Assembly: GCA_020441225.1 (NCBI GenBank)
Contig: JAGRMP010000215.1
Span: forward strand, 1-8,140
Length of the DNA: 8,140 nucleotides
DNA from: Maritimibacter sp.
Lineage (GTDB): Bacteria; Pseudomonadota; Alphaproteobacteria; Rhodobacterales; Rhodobacteraceae
Reading direction: 5' to 3'
Shown: positions 1 through 5,721 of the stretch, piece after piece
Position numbering within the stretch: position 1 is the first letter of the stretch
Layout: each line of letters begins with the position of its first letter
Made by a program: the position numbers and the translations under genes
The notes under the pieces: model-generated
Databases searched by the model: none
Told to the model about the DNA's origin: nothing
Seen by the model: the letters and a program-made list of their open reading frames with translations, nothing else

Positions 1-619
1 CGGCCATGCCGTGGCGCAGCACCTTCACGCGGCGCGAGCCGACGTTGATCTCGGAGACGTGGAAGAACTTCACCTCCGGCACCGGGCCGCCGTTGATCTT
101 TTCGAAGATCTTGTCGGCGTCGGGGCCCTGGAGCTGGAAGCGGTAATGGGTGCGGTAGATCGCCCGGCCGTCGGGGCGCGAGTCGGAGCGCGGGTCATGG
201 CTGACCTTGACGTTCCACTTGCCGATGGCGGCCTGGAACATGAGCCAGTTCGAGACCGGGGCGCGGCCCACGGTGAGGAACTTGTTGGGTTCGAGCCGGA
301 AGATGATGTGGTCGCCGATCACATGGCCGGCGGGTGTGACGGGCACGAAATGCTTGGCCCGGTCGGTGCCGAAATTGGCGAAGCTGTTGATCCCGACATG
401 GGAGAGGAAGGCTTCGGCGTCGGGGCCTTCGATGGTGACCTCGTCCATGTGGTGGGTCTGGTCGTAGAGCACGACCGAGTCGCGCCAGGCCTGCTGCTCG
501 GAGCGCCAGTTGGTGAACTCCGGCGCGACGACCGGGTAGACATACATCCCGATCTTGGAGTTGCGCAGACGGTCGACGATGTTGCCGGCCTGCATGATGT
601 CTTCGAGACTGCTTGCCAT
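1..619 (-). CDS. ligM: LigM/DesA-type tetrahydrofolate-dependent aromatic O-demethylase (partial, N-terminal part)
   Basis: The reading frame from the ATG at 619 is open to the window edge, giving 206 residues; the C-terminal part lies outside. The protein belongs to the glycine-cleavage T-protein (aminomethyltransferase) fold. Its segments EFTNWRSEQQAWR (34-46), YDQTHHM (52-58), the PAGHVIGDHIIF stretch (96-107), VGRAPVSNW (117-125) and LRHGMA (201-206) match the pattern of LigM-type vanillate/3-O-methylgallate and DesA-type syringate O-demethylases. Those cytoplasmic enzymes move the aryl methyl group to tetrahydrofolate. The His pair at 56-57 aligns with the active-site His region of LigM. 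A GGGAGG Shine-Dalgarno sequence (complement of 625-630) supports the start. It follows the GntR gene in the same direction after 133 bp and has a palindromic operator 21 nt upstream of its start codon. Family membership is strong; the exact substrate (vanillate, syringate, 3-O-methylgallate or other) cannot be told from sequence, so the symbol is by similarity. Confidence 0.82.
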   Translation of the reverse strand, partial: MASSLEDIMQAGNIVDRLRNSKIGMYVYPVVAPEFTNWRSEQQAWRDSVVLYDQTHHMDEVTIEGPDAEAFLSHVGINSFANFGTDRAKHFVPVTPAGHVIGDHIIFRLEPNKFLTVGRAPVSNWLMFQAAIGKWNVKVSHDPRSDSRPDGRAIYRTHYRFQLQGPDADKIFEKINGGPVPEVKFFHVSEINVGSRRVKVLRHGMA

Positions 620-640
620 GTTTTCCTCCCGTGGCATTCG

Positions 641-650
641 ATGTATACAT
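641..650. promoter_or_regulatory. Putative GntR operator upstream of the O-demethylase gene
   Basis: The perfect 10-bp palindrome ATGTATACAT lies 21 nt upstream of the demethylase start codon. An identical palindrome precedes the neighbouring GntR-family gene. The core has the GT...AC dyad typical of sites for FadR/FCD-subgroup GntR regulators. TATACA within it could serve as the -10 element, so binding would block transcription. The regulator-site pairing is inference. Confidence 0.65.
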
Positions 651-681
651 TTCTCGCGATCTGCCGCACCGATTTCAAGAA

Positions 682-703
682 AATTCCGCGCGACAGCGCA
701 ATT
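682..703 (-). terminator. Possible weak terminator or hairpin after the GntR gene
   Basis: An imperfect inverted repeat has arms of 8 bp (682-689 and 696-703) around a 6-nt loop, with one mismatch. On the minus strand it lies 49 nt past the GntR stop codon and is followed by TTCTT. The stem is short and the U-run is interrupted, so it may only weakly end the gntR transcript, or may be a protein-binding site. This rests on sequence symmetry only. Confidence 0.22.
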
Positions 704-752
704 CACCGGTTCCGGGGCCCAAAATCGGCCCGATCTGAATACATTCTGACCG

Positions 753-1484
753 TCAGTCGACGATCAGCGCCAATCCGGGCAGCATTTCGCCCGAATCGCC
801 CGCCGAGCGGGTCGCCTCAAGGTTCCCGCGCGCGTTGCGCGCATGTTCCCGCGCGATCGCCTCAGCCCGCACCCCTTCGCGCGCGCTTATCGCCTCGACA
901 AGCGCGCGGTGCTGGGCCTGGCCGATGATCATCGCCCGGTGCGCGACCACCCCGTCGGCGCGCCCGAACACGAAGGCCGAGGGCGAGGCGAAGGGCAGCG
1001 ACTTGACCCGTTCAAGCTCGGCCTCGATGATCTCGCTGCCGCAGAGCCCCGCCAGCGCATCGTGAAACGCCGCGTTCAACTCGCTGTAGCGGTCGAAGTC
1101 GGCCTCTCCGTCCGACGTCCAGACGGTCGCATCAATGTCGCTCACGATTGCTCTGATTTCCTTGAGTTTTTTAGGATTCGCGCCGCGCTCCGCCGCGAGC
1201 CGGGCCGCGGTGCCTTCGAGCACGCCGCGCAACTCCATCGCGTCGATCACATCGGCATAGGTGAAGGACCGCACCATGAAGCCGCCGCCGGGCGCGCGTT
1301 TCAACAGCCCCTCCTCGGCCAACCGCGACATCGCCTCGCGCACCGGCGTGCGGGAGATGTTCAACTCTTCGGCCAGCGCGACCTCGTAAAGCCGGGTACC
1401 ACCGGCCAGCTCGCCCTGGATGATCCGCTGGCGCAGATCGTAGGTCGCCCGTTTGGTATGCGTGCTGCCGCGCTCGTCCGCCAT
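753..1484 (-). CDS. GntR-family transcriptional regulator, FCD (FadR) subgroup
   Basis: This is a 243-residue regulator. An N-terminal winged helix (about 12-73) holds the recognition region ISRTPVREAMSRLAEEGL (43-60), characteristic of GntR proteins. An all-helical FCD ligand-binding domain (about 75-225) follows. Asn137, His141, His192 and His214 sit where FCD proteins bind a metal ion that often takes part in sensing a carboxylate ligand. The ATG at 1484 was chosen because GGAGGG lies 5 nt upstream (complement of 1490-1495). An in-frame ATG at 1511 has no ribosome site and would overlap the putative operator. The gene sits 84 bp downstream of the acyl-CoA ligase and upstream of the demethylase, all in one direction. 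Two ATGTAYACAT palindromes in its leader suggest autoregulation. The ligand is unknown; an aromatic acid such as vanillate would fit the context, but that is inference. Confidence 0.92.
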   Translation of the reverse strand: MADERGSTHTKRATYDLRQRIIQGELAGGTRLYEVALAEELNISRTPVREAMSRLAEEGLLKRAPGGGFMVRSFTYADVIDAMELRGVLEGTAARLAAERGANPKKLKEIRAIVSDIDATVWTSDGEADFDRYSELNAAFHDALAGLCGSEIIEAELERVKSLPFASPSAFVFGRADGVVAHRAMIIGQAQHRALVEAISAREGVRAEAIAREHARNARGNLEATRSAGDSGEMLPGLALIVD

Positions 1485-1495
1485 GCCAGCCCTCC

Positions 1496-1505
1496 ATGTA
1501 CACAT
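1496..1505. promoter_or_regulatory. Second, degenerate GntR operator
   Basis: ATGTACACAT differs by one base from the perfect palindrome at 1510-1519. The two centres are 14 bp apart, and the site directly abuts the GntR Shine-Dalgarno sequence. Tandem spacing suggests cooperative binding of two dimers, or simply a decayed duplicate. Confidence 0.45.
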
Positions 1506-1509
1506 ATCC

Positions 1510-1519
1510 ATGTATACAT
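1510..1519. promoter_or_regulatory. Putative GntR autoregulatory operator
   Basis: The perfect palindrome ATGTATACAT begins 25 nt upstream of the chosen GntR start codon. It is identical to the site before the O-demethylase gene. A possible minus-strand promoter overlaps it: TTGTGA (complement of 1536-1541), a 19-nt spacer, and TATACA (complement of 1511-1516). The spacer is longer than ideal, so the promoter is tentative; the repeated palindrome is the stronger observation. Confidence 0.65.
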
Positions 1520-1568
1520 TGGCACAGCGAAAAAGTCACAACCATTACTGCCGTCCGGAGCCGGAACC

Positions 1569-3428
1569 TCAGACGGGACGGTCTGCGAGGATCACCCGCG
1601 GATCGTCCGTGACCAGCATCTCGACCAGGTGCGGACGGTGGTTGCGCACCGCGCGCTGGTTGACCGAGCCCTTGTCGGTCACCTCGCCGCGGTCGAGATC
1701 GAGCGGGTTGAGCAGGATGATGGCCCGCGGCACCCTGAGCGACGAGCCGGTGGCGGTGGCGTTATAGACCCCGAGCCGCCGGGCGATCTCGGCCCGCAGG
1801 GTCTCGTGGCCGTAGAGATCCGCATCGGACAGCGCCTCGCCCCCCGGCACCAGCTCGGCACATTCGGGCCGGAACGGCACCAAGAGCGCGCCGAGCTCGT
1901 CCCTGCCCTCGCCCACGATCACCGCGTCGCGCGCGAGCCCGCCGAGCGCGTCGATCAGCTTGGCGCGCAGGGTGCCGACCGAGACCCAGGTGCCGGTCGA
2001 CATCTTGAAGTTTTCCGCCGTGCGCCCGTCGAAGAAGAACCCCGCCGCGGCATTGCCCTCTTCGGCGAAGCGCAGCGCGTCGCCGAGCTGGTAGTACCCC
2101 TCGGCGTCGAAGGCCTCGGCAGAAAGCTTCGGATCGCGCCAGTAGCCCGGCGTCACGTTCGGCCCCTTGATCCGCGCCTCCCACTTGCCGTCGTTCGGCA
2201 CCAGCTTGAGCGTGATCCCCTTGGCCGGTACGCCGACATTGCCGGGGCTCGACTGCTGCTCGGTCTGGAACAGCGCGAACGGCGCGGTCTCTGTGGCGCC
2301 GAGGCCGGTCGAAAGCAGGATCGCTTCGCCGGTCGCCTTGACCGCCGCCGCCATGAGCTCGTCCCAGGTGTGCTGCGCCATCGCGGCGCCCGCGTAATAC
2401 ATGAGTTTGAGGTCCGCGAAGAAGGTCTGGGCGAGCTCCGGGTCCTCTTCCATCGCGCGCAACAGCATCTCGTAGCCCGCGGGCACGTTGAAATACCAGT
2501 TGGTCCGGATCTCGCGCAGATTGCGAATGGTCTCGGCCATGCCCGCGGGCGTGGGCCGGCCGCCGTCGAGATAGAAGGTGCCGCCGTTGTAGATCGCCAC
2601 GTTGAACATCAAATTGCCGGCAGCAACGTGGTTCCAGGGCGCCCAGTCGAGGATGATCGGCGGCTCGTCGCGCAGGTAGGCGTAGCAGTCGGTGACCTGC
2701 TCCATATTGGCGCAAAGCATGCGCTGGGTCTGGATCACCGCCTTGGGGTTGCCGGTGGTGCCGGAGGTGAACATGAACTTGGCCACCGTGTCCGGCCCGG
2801 TCGCGGCGCGCGCGGCATCGACCGCCTCGGTGGCTTCGGTATCGAGCAGCCCCTGCCAATCGGCCTCGGGCCCGGTCACGCCAAGGCGCGGCAGCCAGGG
2901 GAAGGCGGCGTTGATCGCGGGCGCGAAGGCGTGGAGATCGTCGGCGAAGACCGCGCCGGGCGTGATCTGGTCGCGGATGCCGTGCAGCTTGGAATGGTCG
3001 GACGAGGCGAGCGAATAGGCCGGCGCCAGTGCTGCCGAGGGGATACCGACATATTGCGCGCCCAGCGCCATCAGCGCATGCGGAATGGAATTGCCCGAGA
3101 GGATCACCAGCGGCCGGTCGGTGGTCAGCCCGAGGTCGAGCAGCGCCTGGCCGATCGAGCGCACGTAGCTCAGTGCCTCGCCATAGGTGACCTTCTGCCA
3201 GTCGCCGCCGCGTCCGCCCGGCCCGGGCGCGCGCTCGGCCATCCAGGTGCGGTGCGGATCGACCGCGGCCCAATGCTCGAGCCGCTCCGACATCGTGGCC
3301 GGGTGCGCGCCGAGCGGCGCGGCCTGCGCCACCAGGATGCTGCCGTCGTCGCGCTCGGTGGTGACGATCTCGGCCTCCCAGAGCTTCACCGGGCGCAGCT
3401 TGGGTGCGTCTGCGGTCGACAGAGTCAT
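1569..3428 (-). CDS. fcs: Feruloyl-CoA synthase-type acyl-CoA ligase (ANL superfamily)
   Basis: This 619-residue adenylate-forming enzyme should activate a hydroxycinnamic acid (ferulate, p-coumarate, caffeate) to its CoA thioester with ATP in the cytoplasm. Visible ANL motifs are the phosphate loop FTSGTTGNPKA (220-230), TGLGATETAP (374-383), YQLGD with the ribose-binding Asp450, FDGRTAENFK (466-475) with hinge Arg469, and a C-terminal EVTDKGSVNQR (582-592) whose Lys586 fits the catalytic A10 lysine. Length and the N-terminal pattern (LGAHPATMSERLEHWA, 39-54; SSDHSKLHGIRD, 142-153) resemble proteins annotated as feruloyl-CoA synthase rather than medium- or long-chain ligases. GGGAGGA precedes the ATG. 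It is transcribed divergently from the crotonase operon and lies upstream of the GntR gene. Specificity is inferred from family resemblance plus the neighbouring crotonase, amidohydrolase and O-demethylase; another aryl or alkyl acid is possible. Confidence 0.85.
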   Translation of the reverse strand: MTLSTADAPKLRPVKLWEAEIVTTERDDGSILVAQAAPLGAHPATMSERLEHWAAVDPHRTWMAERAPGPGGRGGDWQKVTYGEALSYVRSIGQALLDLGLTTDRPLVILSGNSIPHALMALGAQYVGIPSAALAPAYSLASSDHSKLHGIRDQITPGAVFADDLHAFAPAINAAFPWLPRLGVTGPEADWQGLLDTEATEAVDAARAATGPDTVAKFMFTSGTTGNPKAVIQTQRMLCANMEQVTDCYAYLRDEPPIILDWAPWNHVAAGNLMFNVAIYNGGTFYLDGGRPTPAGMAETIRNLREIRTNWYFNVPAGYEMLLRAMEEDPELAQTFFADLKLMYYAGAAMAQHTWDELMAAAVKATGEAILLSTGLGATETAPFALFQTEQQSSPGNVGVPAKGITLKLVPNDGKWEARIKGPNVTPGYWRDPKLSAEAFDAEGYYQLGDALRFAEEGNAAAGFFFDGRTAENFKMSTGTWVSVGTLRAKLIDALGGLARDAVIVGEGRDELGALLVPFRPECAELVPGGEALSDADLYGHETLRAEIARRLGVYNATATGSSLRVPRAIILLNPLDLDRGEVTDKGSVNQRAVRNHRPHLVEMLVTDDPRVILADRPV

Positions 3429-3485
3429 GGTGTCCTCCCTCTCCTCGGACGAGCCTTCTCCCGAGGCGCGTTCGATTCTTACGAA

Positions 3486-3509
3486 AAATAGTTTACGGGG
3501 AAACTTTTT
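3486..3509. promoter_or_regulatory. Inverted repeat in the divergent promoter region, candidate MarR operator
   Basis: Arms AAATAGTTT (3486-3494) and AAACTTTTT (3501-3509) are reverse complements with one mismatch and are separated by ACGGGG. This AT-rich dyad stands out in GC-rich surroundings, lies between the divergent ligase and crotonase genes, and covers the proposed -35 region of the plus-strand promoter. MarR proteins bind such roughly 20-bp dyads, and the operon encodes one. Assignment to that protein is inference. Confidence 0.5.
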
Positions 3510-3520
3510 CTATGGATAGT
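3492..3520 (+). promoter_or_regulatory. Candidate sigma-70 promoter of the crotonase-MarR-amidohydrolase operon
   Basis: TTTACG (3492-3497, four of six matches to TTGACA) and GATAGT (3515-3520, four of six to TATAAT) are separated by exactly 17 bp. A start of transcription near 3527 would give a leader of about 35 nt ending in GGGAGGAG (3551-3558). The -35 box lies inside the inverted repeat, so a bound repressor would block it. No clear box pair was found for the opposite strand. Confidence 0.4.
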
Positions 3521-3561
3521 GATTTCAGACGACTCGAAAACGAGCGCCACGGGAGGAGCTA

Positions 3562-4344
3562 TTGGAGTACCTGAGCTACGAACTGCGTGGCGACGTCGCC
3601 GTGCTGGGGCTGAACCGTCCCGGCAAGCGCAACGCGATCTCCGACGCTTTCATCGAAGAGCTGGCCGAGGCGATCCGCCGGGCCGAGCGCGAGGCCAAGG
3701 CGGGCGTGATCCACGGCTACGGCCCGCATTTCTGTGCCGGGCTCGACCTCGCCGAACATGTGAAGAAAACCCCGTTCGAAGGCGTCCATGGCTCGCGGCG
3801 CTGGCACGAGGTGTTCGGCTGGCTTCAGCGCGGCAAGCTGCCCTGGTTCGCCGCGCTTCACGGCGCGGTGGTGGGCGGCGGGCTTGAGCTGGCTTCGTCG
3901 GTGCATGTGCGGGTGGCCGACAAGACCGCCTTTTTCGCCCTGCCCGAGGGCCAGCGCGGGATCTTCGTGGGCGGCGGCGCTTCGGTGCGCACGGCGCGGC
4001 TCATGGGCGTGGCGCGAATGACCGACATGATGCTCACCGGCCGCTCCGTCGATGTCGATACCGCCGAACGCTGGAACCTGGTGCAATACGTGGTTGACGA
4101 GGGCCAGGCGCTGGACAAGGCCGTCGCGCTTGCCGCCCATGCCGCGACCAACGCCGAGATCTCCAACTATGCCATCATCCACGCGCTGCCCCGGATCCAG
4201 GACATGGGGGTGGACGACGGGCTGTTCGTCGAGAGCTTCATCGCCTCGTTCACCGCCACCAGCCCCGAGGCCGAAGAGCGGCTCAACGCCTTTCTGCAGA
4301 AGAAGGTCGGCAAGGTGACCCGGCCCGACGGCGGCGGCGTATGA
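3562..4344 (+). CDS. Crotonase: enoyl-CoA hydratase of hydroxycinnamoyl-CoA type
   Basis: This is a 260-residue crotonase-fold protein of normal length. The oxyanion-hole segments are FCAGLDL (57-63) and GAVVGGGLELA (101-111). Glu109 and Glu129 (in ALPEG), 20 residues apart, match the two catalytic glutamates of classical enoyl-CoA hydratase (Glu144/Glu164 in the rat enzyme), so hydration of a CoA-linked double bond is likely. Feruloyl-CoA hydratase-lyase of Pseudomonas has Ser in place of the first glutamate, so aldehyde-releasing activity is less likely here. The start is TTG at 3562, supported by GGGAGGAG just upstream; the next in-frame candidate, GTG at codon 14, would cut into the first beta strand. 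It is first in a plus-strand operon and overlaps the MarR gene by 4 bp. Substrate assignment (feruloyl- or coumaroyl-CoA) comes from the divergent ligase and the amidohydrolase. Confidence 0.85.
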   Translation: MEYLSYELRGDVAVLGLNRPGKRNAISDAFIEELAEAIRRAEREAKAGVIHGYGPHFCAGLDLAEHVKKTPFEGVHGSRRWHEVFGWLQRGKLPWFAALHGAVVGGGLELASSVHVRVADKTAFFALPEGQRGIFVGGGASVRTARLMGVARMTDMMLTGRSVDVDTAERWNLVQYVVDEGQALDKAVALAAHAATNAEISNYAIIHALPRIQDMGVDDGLFVESFIASFTATSPEAEERLNAFLQKKVGKVTRPDGGGV

Positions 4345-4814
4345 ATGCGCTGAAGGAATCCTTCGACGACGAACGGGTCGAGCTCGGCGAGATCACCGGC
4401 TCGCTCGGCTTTTTGTTGCGCATGGCGCAGCTCAAGGCCTTCGACTACTTCTTTCGCACCCTGGAGGGCGAAGACCTGCGCCCCGGCGAGTTCACGGTGA
4501 TCTGGGTGATCCAGCTCAATCCCGGGCTGCGCCAGGGTACGTTCGCGCGCTACCTGCAGATCAAGCCCGCGCATATGACCAAGCTCATCGCCCGGCTGGT
4601 CGACCAGGGGCTGGTGCACCGCGAAGTGCCCGAGGACGACCGCCGCTCGGTGCGCCTGTCGCTCACCCGGGCGGGCGAGGCCTTTGTCGAACGGTACCGC
4701 GAACAGTTCCTGCACCTGCACCTTGCCGAGCGGTCGGACCTGTCGCCGGAGGAATCGCAGACGCTGATCCACCTTCTGCGCCGTTACGCCGGGATCGAGG
4801 GAGCGACCCCATGA
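4341..4814 (+). CDS. MarR-family transcriptional regulator (probable hydroxycinnamoyl-CoA-responsive repressor)
   Basis: This 157-residue MarR protein has dimerising helices at both ends (about 12-42 and 111-150) and a winged helix between them. The recognition region TFARYLQIKPAHMTKLIARL (67-86) leads into VHREVPEDDRRSVRLSLT (92-109), with the DDRR wing signature at 99-102. It starts in an ATGA overlap with the crotonase and ends in an ATGA overlap with the amidohydrolase, so expression is coupled to both. MarR repressors of hydroxycinnamate clusters (CouR, HcaR, FerC/FerR types) are released from DNA by the CoA thioester; the location here makes the same role likely. The candidate operator is the inverted repeat upstream of the crotonase. 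Family assignment is firm; the ligand is inference. Confidence 0.9.
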   Translation: MNALKESFDDERVELGEITGSLGFLLRMAQLKAFDYFFRTLEGEDLRPGEFTVIWVIQLNPGLRQGTFARYLQIKPAHMTKLIARLVDQGLVHREVPEDDRRSVRLSLTRAGEAFVERYREQFLHLHLAERSDLSPEESQTLIHLLRRYAGIEGATP

Positions 4815-5698
4815 GCCTGAACGTCGACGATCTCGTCGCCATCGACATCCACACCCATGCCGAAGAGCCCTGCGACTGCGCCAACCCGCGCGACGACGGC
4901 TACCGCGAGTTCCAGGCCGGGATGGCGGCTTATTTCAGAAACCCCGCCGGCGCCGACGGGATGCTGCCGAGCGTCGAGGAGACCGCAGCCTATTACCGCG
5001 AACGCAGGATCGGCGCGGTGATCTTCCCGGTCGACGCCGAGCGCGAGACCGGGTTCCGGCGCTATTCCAACGAGGAGGTCGCGGAGCTTTGCGCCGCGAA
5101 TGACGACATCCTCATACCTTTCGCCTCGATCGACCCGTGGAAAGGCAAGATGGCCGCCCGCGAGGCGCGCCGGCTGATCCGCGATTTCGGCGTGCGAGGC
5201 TTCAAGTTCCATCCCACCTTCCAGGGCTTCTGGCCCAACGACCGCATGGCCTACCCGTTCTACGAGGTGCTGGAGGAAGAAGGCGTGATCGCGCTGTTCC
5301 ACACCGGCCAGACCGGCGTCGGCTCGGGCATGCGCGGCGGCATGGGGATGCGGCTCAAGTATTCCAATCCGATGGGGATCGACGATGTCGCGGTGGATTT
5401 CCCCGACCTCAGGATCATCATGGCGCACCCCGCTTTCCCGTGGCAGGAAGAAGCGTTGAGCGTCGCCATGCACAAACCCAACGTCTACATCGATCTGTCC
5501 GGGTGGAGCCCGAAATACTTCCCCGAGATCCTTGTGCGCTATGCCAATACACTACTGAAACACAAGATGCTTTTCGGCTCCGACTGGCCGGCGATCACAC
5601 CCGACCGCTGGCTTGCCGATTTCGAAAACGCCCCGTTCCGGGATGAGGTGCGCCCGCTCATCCTGAAGGAAAACGCACGGAGGTTGCTGAACCTCTGA
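4811..5698 (+). CDS. Amidohydrolase family 2 protein, probable 4-hydroxyphenyl-beta-ketoacyl-CoA hydrolase
   Basis: This 295-residue TIM-barrel metal hydrolase has the amidohydrolase-2 ligands in order: IDIHTH (11-16, His14 and His16), LFHTG (162-166, His164), MAHPAFPW (204-211, His206) and FGSDWP (255-260, Asp258); FKFHP (131-135) is a further family mark. The inserted stretch after HTH (about 17-45, ending MAAYF) is the form seen in amidohydrolases of hydroxycinnamate clusters. In the beta-oxidative deacetylation route described for Agrobacterium fabrum, Rhodococcus jostii (CouO) and Corynebacterium glutamicum (phd), such an enzyme cleaves the aryl beta-ketoacyl-CoA to an aromatic acid. The start overlaps the MarR stop as ATGA, with GAGGGAG upstream. 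A decarboxylase of the ACMSD/gamma-resorcylate type is the main alternative, since it shares the fold and metal ligands. The superfamily is certain; the specific reaction is inferred from resemblance and context. Confidence 0.8.
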   Translation: MSLNVDDLVAIDIHTHAEEPCDCANPRDDGYREFQAGMAAYFRNPAGADGMLPSVEETAAYYRERRIGAVIFPVDAERETGFRRYSNEEVAELCAANDDILIPFASIDPWKGKMAAREARRLIRDFGVRGFKFHPTFQGFWPNDRMAYPFYEVLEEEGVIALFHTGQTGVGSGMRGGMGMRLKYSNPMGIDDVAVDFPDLRIIMAHPAFPWQEEALSVAMHKPNVYIDLSGWSPKYFPEILVRYANTLLKHKMLFGSDWPAITPDRWLADFENAPFRDEVRPLILKENARRLLNL

Positions 5699-5721
5699 CG
5701 GGCGGAAACAGGGAGAGAGTT

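Noticed and set aside
1485..1511. An upstream in-frame ATG at 1511 that would add nine residues to the GntR protein.
   Set aside because: It lacks a Shine-Dalgarno sequence and lies within the palindromic operator; the ATG at 1484 has GGAGGG at 5 nt.
1551..1580. GC-rich dyads around the acyl-CoA ligase stop codon, considered as a terminator.
   Set aside because: The stems are 5 bp and overlap the coding end, with no T-run after them on the minus strand.
843..3491. A very long open frame (882 codons) on the plus strand, opposite the GntR and acyl-CoA ligase genes.
   Set aside because: It is antisense to two genes with clear family motifs, and its translation is Arg/Gly/His-rich with no recognisable domain. 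Long antisense frames are expected in GC-rich DNA with strong third-position bias.
3533..3544. The short dyad CTCGAAAACGAG in the crotonase leader.
   Set aside because: A 4-bp stem with a 4-nt loop is too small to claim as a regulatory hairpin.
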